Source: Sphagnum compactum (Eukaryota; Bryophyta; Sphagnopsida; Sphagnales). Taken from it: a stretch of DNA of 64,000 nucleotides. The notes under the pieces are model-generated. The model saw only the letters and a program-made list of their open reading frames with translations. It made no database searches and was not told the DNA's origin. Location: NCBI GenBank assembly GCA_965153455.1, contig OZ234500.1, positions 11,718,001 to 11,782,000 of the forward strand, given 5' to 3'. How positions within the stretch are numbered: position 1 is the stretch's first letter; each line of letters starts with the position of its first letter. Shown here one piece after another: positions 35,701-48,591 of the stretch. The position numbers and the translations under genes are program-made.

Positions 35701-38700
35701 ATGGCGGGTATGCCTCGTAAACTTGTCGTTGAGGTGTTGGCGGCGAAGGCGTTGATGCCTAAAGATGGCGAAGGCTCATCTAACGCTTACTGTGTGGTAA
35801 TATGCAGTACTTGTGTCGTTCTTTCATTTTTTTGTTGTGCTCTTAGAGCTTGGAGTCGATTTGGTGTAGTCGATTTTCAGTAAGTGAGCGTCTATGTAAG
35901 CTGGAAGTCATCAGCAGTGGTGTTTTAATTCCATAGCTCGCTTTTGTCAACTATGGAGTTTTTGCAACTGCAAGTATCATCTGAGGCTTTCTGCAGTCTG
36001 CAGCTTCGTATTCATATTCGTAACTCTGGTATTTTCCTTGCCAGCTGGACTATGATGGCCAGCGGAAGAGGACCAAAGTGAAGACCAAGGACTTAGACCC
36101 GACTTGGAATGAGAAGGTGAAGGAGCTCTTTAAGCTTTTGAGCTTTGTAATTGCAGGTTTTGTCTTGTAGCTGCTTTCAAGCGTTTGTTGTTGTTTGAGC
36201 GACGATATGTTGCGTGCTTTGGACTGGAGTTCAATTGCTTTGGATTTTTATCAAGTAGCTTGGCATGTGCAGTTCGAATTTTTGATGTCCGATCTTGTTA
36301 CGGGTGGAGATCTGGAGGTTAACGTTCACAACGAGCGCAATAGTGGTACCGGTAGACGCAGCAGCTTTTTGGGGAGGGTGATTATCCCCATTTCTAGCGT
36401 CCCTCCGAAGCCCGAAGCTGCAAGATGGTACCCCTTGCAGAAGCGAGGCTTGTTCTCGCACATCAAAGGAGACCTAGGGTACGTGATGATCTCTTGACCT
36501 GCTTGTGGAGTATTTGGTAATACAATTCTTGGAGCATTTCTCTAAATCTGCTGTACTTTTGTAGCCTCAAGGTCTACACCAGTTCTGATCAGTTGATGAA
36601 GGAGACGAAGATGCCGTCGGAACCGAAGGACCCGAAAGGTCCAAAGCCAGATATGAAGGCTGACAAACAGCCGATGCCTATGAGGCCCAATATGCTAACT
36701 GTTCCAGAAGCAGACTTTACTGTCAAGGAAACCAATCCTGATCTTGGCAAGGCAGTCGACTACAATCATCACTACGACCTCGTCGAGCACATGACTTACT
36801 TGTTTATCCGCATTGTGAAGGCTCGAGGCCTTGCAGCCAAAGACGCTGATGGGTCTAGTGATCCTGTAAGTTCCGCTTGGCCCTGCTACCGTGTGTCATT
36901 GCATTGTTGATCAGAATGGCGGCTTTCAATCACAATTGTGAAATTCTCATCTGCTTCATCCGTGCGAGGTACAAAACAACAGTACGTCAGACTCACAGTT
37001 GGACACGTGAAGGCGGAGACGAAGATTGTCAAGCGTAGTGTTGATCCCGAATGGAATCAAGTATTTGCTGTTGGGGAGGACAAAGTGCAAGGTGGTACTC
37101 TCGAATTGACTGTTTGGGATGCGGTATGGGCCTTAACTTTTGGCTGAAATCTATCTCATAGAAGCAAGCAATTCATGGCATTAGATTAGGTACAGCCATC
37201 AGTTAGATTTCTGTGATGCTCAACCCAGTGAATTCTTTCAACAGGACAAGATATCCAAGGATGATTTTCTTGGAGGTTTTATGTTTGATTTGTCGGAGGT
37301 TCCAAAGCGGAAACCTCCTGAAAGCCCTCTGGCTCCACAATGGTACAAGCTTGAGGCCAAGTCTGGGAAGGGCAGAGCACAAGGTACTGCATTGTTTTTT
37401 CGTTCATCTTTGGCTAATCCTTCGATTCCAGACTGCTTCATGAAATTCCTTTTGGGTGAACAAGAGATGTTTTCCTAAGCCGCCTGCAAGAATCTACAGC
37501 TGCTGTGCTAACTTACGACCATGATTCATTCGAATGTCCAGGTGAGATTATGGTTGCAGTCTGGTGGGGTACCCAAGCTGATGAGGCATTTCCTGAAGCA
37601 TGGCACTCTGATACTGGTGGACATGCCCATTTCAGGTCGAAGGTTTATCTGTCCCCCAAGCTCTGGTACTTACGGGTGAATGTTATTGAAGCTCAAGACC
37701 TAAATACTCGTGACAAAGCAAGACTGCCAGAACCGGTATACATGCCTGTTGTATTCCAGCTGTTCCTTTTCTTGTATGGGTTCCTTGCTTGTTGATTACT
37801 TGCAATTTTGTTGTAATAATGGAAACCTCGTTACATATGTTGTGTGTTTTGTATGTGCAGTACGTGAAGGCTCGTGTTGGCCCATATCAAGTTGTGAGGT
37901 CAAGAATTGCAACTGTGAGGAGTTCCAGCCCTTTCTGGAATGAAGATCTGATGTTCGTTGCAGCTGAGCCATTTGATGATGTGTTGCATCTTCTCCTTGA
38001 AGAGAGAGTTGGAAATAAAGTGAGTTGATCCCAGATGTTTTTTCTAAGCTATCAGTTTTGCACCTCCTGTATTCCTCTCTTCTGCACAGTGATTTTGTAT
38101 GTTCGATTCATTCCTGAAATTGATTCCAGTGTGTTCATTGATCCAGGAGGAGGTTCTTGGGGAGGTTAGAATCCCGTTGAGCACTGTTGAACGAAGAATT
38201 GATGGTCGGCCAGTGCCTTCAAGGTGGTATGTACTTGACAAGTCAGGGAGCCAAGGGTTTAGTGGCCGTATTCACTTGCGGGTTTCGCTAGATGGTGGCT
38301 ATCATGTCATGGATGAGTCTGCAAACTACACCAGTTGCAATCGTCCAACAGCCAAGCAGCTCTGGAGGCCTTCTCTTGGTGTTTTGGAACTTGGTATTCA
38401 CAGTGCAAATAACTTGCTCCCAATGAAATCCACAAAAGACAAGCGGGGTAGCACTGATGCATATTGTATTGCCAAATATGGCCCAAAGTGGGTTCGGACA
38501 AGGACCATCTTTGAGAGTTTCAGCCCTCGTTGGAATGAGCAATACACATGGGAGGTTTTTGATCCTTGCTCTGTTCTCACAGTTGGTCTCTTTGACAACA
38601 GGTGAGTACATTGTCAGATTGGGCATTGTTTGAACATGAAGCTAAATTTGTTCTCTTTTCTGTTTCTGTTAGTGCAATCTGGTGTCTGCTTTTGTGTCTG

Positions 38701-40115
38701 AAGAACCAAATTCTGTGTTGCAGACAAGCAAATCCAGAGATTGCAGCCACCACCAGAGACTTGCCGATTGGGAAGATCAGGATTCGGTTGTCCACACTTG
38801 AGAGTGATAGGGTCTACACAAATGCATACCCCTTACTTATTGTAACACCACAGGGTATAAAGAAGATGGGTGAGCTTGAGCTTGCTGTGCGTCTCTCATC
38901 AGCATCGACTTTGAATTTGATGCATGCATACCTCCAGCCTCCGTTGCCCAGAATGCACTATTTCTACCCTCTTGACCACAAGCAGATTGAGAATCTCAGG
39001 GTTGCAGCCATGAACATAGTGGCCTTAAGACTCATGAGGTCAGAACCAGCAATGCGCCAAGAAGTTGTTCAGTTTATGCTCGACACTGACGCAGAGCGTT
39101 GGAGTATGCGCAGGAGCAAGGCCAACTATTATCGAATTATGGTAAATCTGTTTGGTTTTTCGAAATTTCACACAAGAGGTTTCTCAAGTAGGGCATTTGC
39201 TAGTGATTTGTTTATGGAGTCCTTGGGGATTGTCAAGGAGAACTAGTTCCGAAGACCAGGGGACTCATAGTGGAAGACAATTTTGTGGGTTTCTAAGAAT
39301 GTGTTTGTTCTGTTGCAGGCTGTTCTCAATGGTGTCATGGCAATTATGAATTGGTTTGCAGACATTTGCAGCTGGAAAAGCCCTGTGACTACTGTTCTGG
39401 TCCATGTCCTATTCTTCATTCTTGTTTGGTACCCAGAGCTTCTTCTTCCCACTTTGTTTCTGTACATGTTCCTGATTGGGGCATGGAACTATAGATTCCG
39501 ATCTCGAGCACCTCCTTTCATGGATGCTAAACTCTCTCAAGGGGAGCATATAGGGGACCTGGATGAGTTGGAGGAGGAATTCAATGTCGTGCCAGCAAAC
39601 AGGGCACAAGAGGTTAGTGAATATAGTGGAGATGTGGGTTGCTGTTTTCTGGTGAGCAGCAGATTCAGAAAAGACATTCTCTAAGTTGATTGTGTTCTGA
39701 ACGACAGGTTTTCAAGTACAGGTATGAAAGACTGCGGGGAGTTGCTGGAAGAATACAGAATGCTCTTGGAGATCTTGCTACCATGGGAGAAAGGGTGCAG
39801 TCTCTTCTCAGTTGGCGTGATCCTAGGTATGGTGAATTCCCTTTTCTCTTTTGAAGTTTTTTCTGGGCATTTTCTCGTGGTGCATGTTATTGAAGGCCCT
39901 GATGATCGAATTCTTGGTGCTTTCACAGGGCAACTGCAATTTTTATAGGTTTCTGTTTGCTAGCAGCCATTACACTCTATGTCACCCCTTTCAAAGTGGT
40001 GGCAATTCTTTTGGGATTGTATGCTCTCCGACACCCACGATTCCGTGACCCTCTTCCTGCAGTGCCATTGAACTTCTTCAGCAGGCTGCCCTCTCAATCT
40101 GATCGCATCTTGTGA
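35701..40115 (+). CDS. Multiple C2 domain and transmembrane region protein (MCTP), 13 exons, 926 residues
   Basis: Complete plant MCTP of the FTIP/QUIRKY family. These are ER-anchored proteins that tether ER to plasma membrane, often at plasmodesmata, through lipid-binding C2 domains. Exons: 35701-35796, 36045-36116, 36273-36478, 36565-36865, 36983-37123, 37245-37383, 37542-37735, 37861-38019, 38147-38601, 38724-39141, 39319-39612, 39708-39826, 39929-40115. All introns are GT-AG and the frame is kept throughout. C2A is at residues 4-125, C2B about 205-330, C2C about 365-490, C2D about 535-680, and the PRT_C region about 695-926. Two hydrophobic hairpin-like membrane segments lie near 751-782 and 867-895. 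The C-terminus is typical (RHPRFRDPLPAVPLNFFSRL). C2B keeps the acidic loop KDADGSSDPYV; the same loop is altered in C2A (SSNAYCV) and C2C (LPEPYVK), so calcium dependence probably varies among domains. The first ATG fits the family N-terminus. Confidence 0.95.
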
Positions 40116-41739
40116 GGAAGACAGGCCTTGAATTGTGCTAACAAGATTTCATGCCTCACTTGGTGGCATTGCTAATGTGGGATCAATCTTGCATGGTGCT
40201 TAATTGCGATGTTTGAATAGAAATTCTGTTTGTAGTTGACAACCAGCAAGTAGTTTTGACCTTAATCTGGAGCAGATCCTTTTGTCAGGCATTAATGTCC
40301 TCCAGTCCACAGAAGGCTAATCATTTTGAAGGCAGATTAATTTATTTAGTTTTGATGATGCTATATGGACTTCTGTTGCATCATAAAGGTTATTTTACTC
40401 ATTCTACTTGTTACATCCACAGTTCTTTGATGTGGTTGTTACTCTTTAGGGTTGATGCTTTTCCTGGCATCAGATTGACTGAATATAACAAGTTCACCAT
40501 GCATTCTTTTGTACATTCTCTTGGTGAGATGCTCATAGGTCTATGATGTTGCTGGATTGATGAGCGTTATGCAGTTCATGAAAAATTTCAATGAAAACCA
40601 AAGTTTGTTGACTTTTAAACAAATTTGTAGAACTTCATTGTGAGATTAGGAATGTACACAGCATCATCTGGACGTTTGTAAGCGCAGGAAGCAAACAAAA
40701 GATTTCCTACATCTTATCTTCCAGAGGCATATTTTAAAAGTTTCCTACAAGCTGCAATCATATTCTGGTAGGCCAGAACTCAAACAAGTAAGTGCCGGCA
40801 AAGTAGATAACATGGTCTATTAGAACTATGTGATGAAAAATGCAAACCCCAAACATGATGTTTTGAGACTTTGCACTGGTAATATAGCGAAATTTAAAAA
40901 AATTCTGACAGAATTATGTATATATATAAATTTCATTTCACTTTCATTTGGTGGCTATTGATTTGCCAATTTTCAAACTTGCCATTACAAGAAATGTACA
41001 AAGATTAGAATTAAATTTTGATGTTTGGAATTAAATTTTGCAATCTTACACTAGCCTTCCAATAGCACAAAAATTCTGCAGGACCTGTGCGTTGTGAGGA
41101 GAATTGGACCCTGGTGAATCCAATTCAACACAAGTTTCCTCCATCAACTGCTGCTGCAATGCTTGGACAATAGATTTAAATCTTCAAACATTGTCATTCC
41201 TGCATATGCATCATACTCAAAAACAAGATAAATACAATTCCCATATCTCACATAGTTATCCACAACCTGCAAAGACTGGAAACCACAATCAAGCATAATG
41301 ATAAGCAAATTGTGAACCTAATGAGGATCATAAAATTTCAGAAATTGCAAAAAAAAGTTTGATCACCTTAACGAGGTCAACCCACATGTTATTTTGAAAG
41401 ATAAGGATCTCATCATCAAAAGCATGAAGAACATCGATAGCCTACCAATCTCAAGTTCCAAACTAATAGACATAGTGAAAACATCAAATAATAAGTTATG
41501 TAAGGTACCTAAGGCTTACCTAGGGATTACCTAAGGTTATTTATGTTATTTAGGGGCTCTATAGGTTATTTGCAAGCCATGTAATCCTTAGGTCTACTTA
41601 GGACCAACACGACAATCATTCTATTTTCATAGAATACATGTCAAGTTGTTATTTTCGAAATCATTTTATAATTGCATTACAATGTTAGGTCCTAAGTACC
41701 CATGTCATTACAAGATAATCTTATATATTAATTCATTTG
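40116..41739. other. MCTP 3' region and spacer
   Basis: The first few hundred bases probably include the MCTP 3' UTR. The ORF at 40256-40546 shows no domain. 41500-41600 has a short TACCTAAGG/CCTAGG repeat. No further gene is supported. Confidence 0.5.
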
Positions 41740-42530
41740 TTTGTCTGTGACAGGGCTTGGGAAGGGGGTTTGGCAGAACCGACCGGCCTCTAAATATACC
41801 TAGATAGGGAAAACATAGTTTATTTCGACCAACCGACGTAGCTGACAGAAACGAGGAACCGGCCGGCCTCTTAATATACCCAAATGGGAAAAAACATAGT
41901 TTATTTCGACCAATCGACGTAGCTGACAGAAACGAGGTCTTGAAATGAGCCGCAACTGGCCTGAAATGTTCCAACGCCAAGTGCGGGTCGTGGTGGCGGA
42001 GAGACACCTGGCCTGAAATGTTCCAGCGCCAGGTGCAGGTCGTGGTGGTGGAGAGACACACGCTCGCTGGATCCTCCGTCTCCCCGCATAGACATCAAAG
42101 CAGAATTTGCAAACCAAGCTATGTGAATTGTTTGTTGGCAACACAAGTGAGAATACCCTCCATCAATGATATATGTATTTGCTATGCATTTATATTCAAG
42201 GATTGTGCTTTGCAGCAACAGAAGTGAGAGAAGACAGGCCTACCTCAGTTTGCTTGGGATTATAAGCATTGCCCCAGAGAGTGTACCTGTACAACCAAGA
42301 TTGCACCTAAGCCATGAAGCCATCTGCAAGCATAAATCTCTGAGAGGCACTTAGTCTGTCAGTCAGTCAGTTACAAGGCTTGGGAAGGGGGTTTTGTGTT
42401 CCCGCGAGCTCAGCGCTGTAGGCAAGACGGTGGCAGCGGATTCTGAATAAAAATAGCTGCTTTGCGCCTTTGTGTGTGTCTCTCTTGGTTTAAAGAAACC
42501 GGGGGACTTCACAATGTCCAAAGGTCACGG
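41740..42530. repeat. GC-richer island with internal duplications, possible retroelement remnant
   Basis: GGCTTGGGAAGGGGGTTT occurs at about 41755 and 42379. Between them are two tandem duplications. One is a unit of about 78 bases with CCGGCCGGCCTCTTAATATA and CGACGTAGCTGACAGAAACG (copies at about 41780 and 41858). The other is a unit of about 52 bases with CCTGAAATGTTCCAGCGCCA (about 41960 and 42012). After the second purine-rich tract comes a GC-rich stretch and GAATAAAAATAGC. The purine-rich tracts resemble polypurine tracts beside LTRs, but no LTR pair was found. The long minus-strand ORFs simply translate the repeats. Confidence 0.6.
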
Positions 42531-42839
42531 GTACCCACTAGTGATTATGTAGTCATATAACAATTGTCAAGTCAAGTTCATTTTATGGTCATTTATAGTT
42601 GCATTAAAATGCCAAATCATCATTATCCATGTCATTTACATGCCATTCATTTTATAATCAATAAGATGATAATTAAAAGTCAATGTCATTATGTTTTTTT
42701 TCATGGTTCCATAAGGATGAAATACAATCACTGAAATAATGACTTTGCATTTCCATTTATAACATTATCATCAATTAGTGACATAATCAACTAATTTATG
42801 ACTATCTCTTTTTACACATAGGATTCAAAAAATTTAAGT

Positions 42840-43690
42840 TGTATTTTATGACTCTAGTCATTCATAGAGTTGTAAAGGACTTCTAGTAATTGTTTTCTTG
42901 GTTGCAAAGGATAGGATTCCTTTTAGTGTGTGCCAACAATTATTTCCCCATGCGTTGATTGTGTTTTATGTATTGATTTGGGCAAACTTCAAATCAACAT
43001 GTTTCAAACTTATAGTCACGTTCTCATCATGTAGATTACTAACAGGCTTCAAACATAATGCAATCAAAGCACATACTTGAATTGTAAATTCATTGAAGTT
43101 TCAAATTGTGATAATCAATAATGGAATGTAGTGTTGTCACCATAAACATTAAGTTGATACTTTCATCTTTCACAAAGGGAATCGCCAATGGATCAAACAT
43201 ATTTTTCAAGTAAATTACACAATTACCCAACCATGCACAATGCCATGTGGTTTCATGAATTTCAAATAAACCAACAATATCATGCATAAGGGTTTAAGAG
43301 TCATTCAAATAATTAATTACTAAAACAAATGTGCCCATACCACATTTGGACATTCAAAGATCAAAATTGGTAAACACAATTGCTACCTTAACAATATAAG
43401 GCACCACATCATGCAATTTCATGGTTTTTGTGACCATTGTAGGAATCACTTCTTTCAACAAAGCAAAGTGAAAAGGAAAGACAACATGCCAACATTACTA
43501 TAAAACCAACCTCCACATCCAAATATTTTCAAAAGTGGAGAGGGCCTTGTAACCCTTACAAATATACAACACTAAATCTTCAAAAAATTGTTGTTGTGCC
43601 TCATCAGATTTTTTGTAATGATTTATGGCACTAATAACATTGTGATTACACACCCAATTGGCTTTGAATATTTTTTCCCTAGTTGTCGAC
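42840..43690 (-). pseudogene. Decayed hAT-type transposase
   Basis: Minus-strand translation gives broken but collinear pieces. 43690-43510 includes INHYKKSDEAQQQFFEDL. About 43450-43350 includes HDVVPYIVKVAIVF. About 43330-43290 includes GTFVLVINYLNDS. 43287-43095 includes GLFEIHETTW and FVKDESINLMFMVTTLHSII. These resemble the conserved catalytic-region segments of plant hAT (BED/RICESLEEPER-like) transposases, where the block after GLFE.HETTG and FVKDEG is characteristic. Several in-frame stops and frame changes make it non-functional. Similarity is judged by eye, and the terminal inverted repeats and 8-bp target duplication were not located. Confidence 0.5.
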
Positions 43691-46600
43691 TATGAATTGC
43701 TTTGGCAATTTTTTTAGTAATGACCAACTTTCTCCAAGTAATCATTTGGATATGTAGATTCAATGTGGGTTTTCATAGGAATGATCCCATTAAGCTTGTT
43801 ATATTTGATAAGACCTTTTCAAAGATTAAATCTTTGGCACAAATCATTAGCACATGTTTGTTTTGTTCTACAAATAATACATGGCAACATCTATGGGTTT
43901 TTAATATCTATAGGTAAGTTGTCATTGACAACAAAAAATCCCAACAAATTGAGCTTCCATTATGTGGCTTCCAAGTTGCAACTTCAGCTTGTATAATTGC
44001 ATGCTACATAACCACAACCTTAATAGAATTTGTTGCAATAGTAGAATGAGTTGTAGGAACTTGCATATAGGTGTATTTCGATTGGGGTACCAAAAAGGAA
44101 TGACTTGGTATTTAAAGGACAACAAAAGACAACTTTGGATATTTGTTTATTTTACATTATAATTCTAATGGATTGGTGTATGCCAATAGATAAAATGATG
44201 TCTTGTTAAATTAATAAAAATATTAAAAATTAATTTGGATACTATGTAAATGTCATTTTGAGTCCTATAAACTAACTATATCAAATGTTTAAACTGCATT
44301 TGTTTTTTAAAAAGAATAAAAAGGAATGAATAAAGTCATACAATCAATTTCAAACTTTTTGTATGACAAAAATATGCACTTTCTATGAAAGTGCATGTTC
44401 ATTAGATGAACTTGATGAAAAACCAAATTATACAAAAAATCCAAAGTCTTGAAATTTTGAAAGAAAATGAAACAAGGAAAAGGACATTTTTTTAACCATT
44501 TGACAAAAAAAATTATGTTCAATGGGTTCAAAATTTCTATCCTTAGGTGCAGGTCACATGTGTGGGAAATAAGGTTGCCAAAAATATGTTTGGTTGTCCA
44601 TTGAAACTCATTTTGGGAATTTTTAAGAATTTTTGAGTTTTTGGTTATAAACCAAAATATTTATACATAATTATGTATGAATGTGAAAACTCACCACCAC
44701 CACATGAATTATTTTAAATTGGACTATTCAAATTTTCTCACTTAATTTTTTTTCAAGTAAATGTTATTTGCAAGAAGTAGTCGCACAAAAATCCTTGAGT
44801 CTTTTTCCTTTTATTGGAAGCCCAATCATGAATAAGCCCATATGCATGTTCTCAACATTTGAGATGTTGCCATGCACAATAGTAGTTGTTGGCATTCCAC
44901 AATTTTTTTCAAACTGTCAACAAATTCAACCAAACATTTATCTTATTTTTCAACCATCACATTAAGCATATAACATAAACCTAACACTTAACCAAGACAA
45001 TGCAAAATAAGCTTATAAATTACAACCCAAGTGTATGTGCATGGAAGCTAACCTAAAATTACAATTGGTAGATTGTAAATGCATGGAAGTTTGAATCTTG
45101 CAAATTGAATTTTTTTTTGACAACACAATAAAAACATTATTTAAAAAAAACACAACAAAGCAAAAAACTTGCAACAAATTGAAAAATAAAATTGAAGAGT
45201 TGCCTTACAAAATCAAATTTCATTGAAAGTTACAACTGAAAGACCAAGAGCGTTGAAAGTTGAAACATCGAGATTGTCAAAAACTAAGTAATCGAAATTG
45301 TTAAAAGCTAAAAAATGGAAATCACTGAACGTTGAAAAATTGAGATTGTTGAAAGCTAAAACCCAAGATTGTAAAAAACTAAAAGACTGAAATTGCTAAA
45401 AGCAATTGCAAATGTGCTTGAAAAGTTAAACATGCATAAACACAAGGTGAAGATAAAAACAAAACAAGAAGAATGAAGGCAAAATCATAGAAACCAAAAG
45501 CAACAATACATATAATTTTTTTACAGAAACACATAACAAACCTCAATTTGGAGACTCTCAAAACTCAAGTTTGCCTCAAACATTGTGGAAAGCTGCAAAT
45601 GTATTGACACTCTGCCAATGAGAACGTTTATGATGAGACAAAACACACTCAAATTTTGCCATTACTTACAAGAAAAAACTAAAACCTTAAACCCTACTTA
45701 CTAGATATGCATAACCTTACCATCCATATCCAGACCCCTAACAACATTAGCATGTGGATATGAATACAAGTAATCATGCCTAGCATGTGAATATAAATAC
45801 CAATTATTGTTTGAACAACTTCTACCAAATACATCTAGTCTTGGATATTGAAAAAAATATAGATTCCAAATATGGTTACATGCATATCCGGCTACTAACT
45901 GGATCCATATACGAATATTTTCATATATGCAACCAACATTGGTATTTTTTGAATTTTGGGCAAATCCAGAAATAATTGATTAGTGCCTAACTTCCAACCT
46001 TCCTTTGGGTTGTCATTTGACAAATACAAGACTGTGATGTTTTCCTCTTTGTATCCAAATTGCATTTATGGAGCATGGTGTGGTTGTCTTCAAAACTGTT
46101 CAATACTTGTACAAACTCATCTAAACACGTCATAGCATCTCATTGGCCATGATTTTATGCACTTGCTATTTGTAATAGAATCCCGGCAGCCAAGTACATT
46201 ACATAGCCTCTTCAAAATGTGCAAACTCAAGCCAACCTTGTCTAGGTGACATAGGTAGGTAACTTAGAAAGCTCGAGATCTATATTCTATGTAAAGTTCA
46301 AACATAGTTTGTTGTCTTGGACCGATCAAAGAGGCGTATTGAAATAAAATGGATTAAAGTTTTGATTTGTATCTATTATTATGGAAGGTAGTTTGTTTGT
46401 TTTGTTTGTCACATTGAGATCTCCCAAACCATGGTGTCCTCCATCATGCTCTTGATATCATTGGAAAGTCCTCGTGATTACAGGTGGACCAAGATGATTT
46501 GGTAGTGTTTAGACCTATGGTGCAAGAGTTATTGAATATTGAACAATTATGTTAGAAGAAAAACTAAAACTAAATATTTTAACAAAAATTGGGCAAGCTC

Positions 46601-47540
46601 TTCATATTGTTGCAAAGCTCTTGATGAGTGGGGTCTTTTCAGGTGCTTTCATAATTTTTAGACCTAAGGTGGAGCAGGTATCGAATTTGAATTATTTGAA
46701 TTATTGGAAATTTATTTAAAATTTTAAATAGTTTCACAATAGAGCTGTATGATCAAGATCCTTTTCACACTTGGAGCAAGAGTCCTATCCACATTTGGGC
46801 CAGCAGCATTGGCCACAATAGTATGGTAGTTTGATGCAAGTTACATCTGGTAACTAGCCTTTTTTTTTGTTTTGATGGCACTGTTCTGAAATTTTGGAGA
46901 TTTTACGTTGCAAATCGATGCATTTAAAAAAAAATAATTGCCAAAAACTAAAACATCTTAAACAATTGCCAATTTTCTACACAATGATTCAAGTAGGTGG
47001 CAAAATGTATATAAGGACGATTTTTTTTCTTTCATATTTTTAATAGCCAAATGGATGATAGCCACCTTGGCTGTGCATCACAAAATTGAAAAAAATAAAA
47101 TAAAAAACAATATATTAAAAGAACACTGCTGGTAACCATGGTAACTATTTGACTATAAATTTGGAATGATGATCACAATGCATCCAAAAAATAAAATGTT
47201 ACTATGGCAATCATGGTAATAGTGCACAAACTCCACTGGGGTCACCATTGTAAATCCAAAATTATTTTGTAGGGGCATGTAGGTACTATAGTTGTACTTG
47301 GTGCAGGAGAAGGGCAGATGTGCCATTTGTGCAAAGTGACAAGCACAAATAGTCACATAGGCATAAGGTACTACCATTTGGCAAAAACAAGGGTGCAAAT
47401 GGAAAAGGTCTACACCATAAGTAGACCTAACAAATATGATAAATTGCCATTTATGCCAAAACAGATGCCATACAAACTAGCTTGTTGATATGTCTGGCAA
47501 ATAGGGACTTGTCCAAAAATTCATATTTTCACAACATTAG
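43691..47540. other. AT-rich spacer with short repeats
   Basis: No gene supported. 45180-45415 is a degenerate repeat of about 35-40 bases built on GAAATTGTTAAAAGCTAAAA and GAAAGTTGAAACATCGAGA. The ORFs at 43702-43996 are short and lack motifs. The pair of minus-strand ORFs at 45379-45561 and 47153-47398 shows no recognisable domain. Confidence 0.5.
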
Positions 47541-47548
47541 ATACTACT

Positions 47549-47656
47549 AGATACATAGTTGAAGCTTGATCCAAATACGAGATCCATAGTTAAAGCTTGA
47601 TCCAAATACTAGATACATAGTTGAAGCTTGATCCAAATACTGGATACATAGTTGTT
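47549..47656. repeat. 31-bp tandem repeat, about 3.5 copies
   Basis: AGATACATAGTTGAAGCTTG begins at 47549, 47580 (variant), 47611 and 47642 (variant), a strict 31-base spacing. The unit ends in GATCCAAATAC. It is non-coding. Confidence 0.85.
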
Positions 47657-47949
47657 AGGCTGATCTGTAGCACCATGACTCCTCAAAATTCAAAGCAGCT
47701 TGAAATATGAAGAGAAGGTACAGCAAACGTAGTAAAATAGGCAGGCGATTCGCCTCTTCTGGACTAGTCTCATGGGATTGTGTAAGCTGCACCCAACCAA
47801 ACAAACTTCGCATCAGATAAACTTGCTCATCAGATACCAGTATCTACAAAATCAAGTAGTTGGATTTTTGTCAGACCTGGACAGCTTCAACTACAACTAC
47901 AAGAAAAAAATAATTTTAATATATAGGAAATTTGTTTGGACCCAGAAAT

Positions 47950-48187
47950 GAGTCTGAGTCCAAAACAAAATTTCAAAAGGAGTTGTAAACAATCAGTCTG
48001 AGTCCCAAAAAAAATCCCAAAATCAGTCGCAAACAGTGAGTCTCAGTCCCAAACAAAATCTCAAAATGAGTCGTAAACAATGAATCTGAGTCCCAAACAA
48101 AATCTCAAAATGAGTCCTAAACAATGAGTCCGAGTTCCAAGCAAATTCCCGAAATGAGTCCTAAACACTGAGTCTGAGTTCTGCAAG
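47950..48187. repeat. 44-bp minisatellite, about 5.4 copies, at the 3' end of the LTP gene
   Basis: The unit, beginning GAGTCTGAGTCCCAAACAAA, recurs with 44-base spacing; within it GAGTC-type words are repeated. Copies differ by 2-8 bases. It overlaps the likely 3' end of the minus-strand lipid-transfer gene, so that gene's tail and 3' UTR may be built from it. Confidence 0.85.
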
Positions 48188-48591
48188 GAGTATATCACCA
48201 GTAGTAAAATGTGATCGGCATATCTGTAAAGGGTAGAGAGAGAGAGAGAGATCATACGTCCGCATGCGTCCCCTGCGTATTGGTTCACGCCACATTTGCC
48301 GAGCAAGGCAATGGCAGCTGTCACATAGGCTGGAGATTCCGAATTTGCATATGTGTTGCACAGACAGGGAACGTTGATGTTCTGGATCTCCGTGCAACAT
48401 CCTGAGGTCGGAGGAGTCCCTCCAGTGACAGCAGGCGCGCAGTCTATTAGCGAAGTAGGATCGCATGTGGTTCCTCGCACTTGGGGAACTGATTCTGCCA
48501 TACACAGCAAAAGCACCGCCAGGCACCAGACACCCACCACACCGCTGCAACTTATAGCCATGCTGCTTTTCCTGCCTCGCGGTGCTTCCAT
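48161..48591 (-). CDS. Secreted lipid-transfer protein (eight-cysteine motif)
   Basis: Small plant non-specific lipid-transfer protein of the bifunctional inhibitor/LTP family, expected to bind lipids in the apoplast or cell surface. The main exon 48591-48258 encodes 111 residues: hydrophobic signal region about 15-36 (VVGVWCLAVLLLCM), then the complete motif with Cys at 43, 51, 65, 66, 76, 78, 100 and 110. The Cys spacing is C-7-C-13-CC-9-CxC-21-C-9-C, with PCLC as the CxC element, nearest the type-2-like and GPI-linked classes. ATG at 48561 (MAISCSG) is an alternative start. A donor at 48257 follows one codon after the last Cys. The nearest plausible acceptor (48181) adds a short tail ending at 48161; the next small acceptor would leave a 34-base intron, too short, and a distal one near 47.8 kb is also possible. 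A GPI-anchor tail is not visible. The 3' end is the weak point. Confidence 0.8.

Noticed and set aside
41708-42218. Overlapping 105-117-codon minus-strand ORFs
   Set aside because: They cross two tandem duplications and repeat themselves; no known domain and no splice or promoter context.
48195-48257. A 34-base intron at the 3' end of the lipid-transfer gene
   Set aside because: The acceptor at 48224 would make the intron shorter than plant splicing normally allows; a more distal acceptor is more likely.
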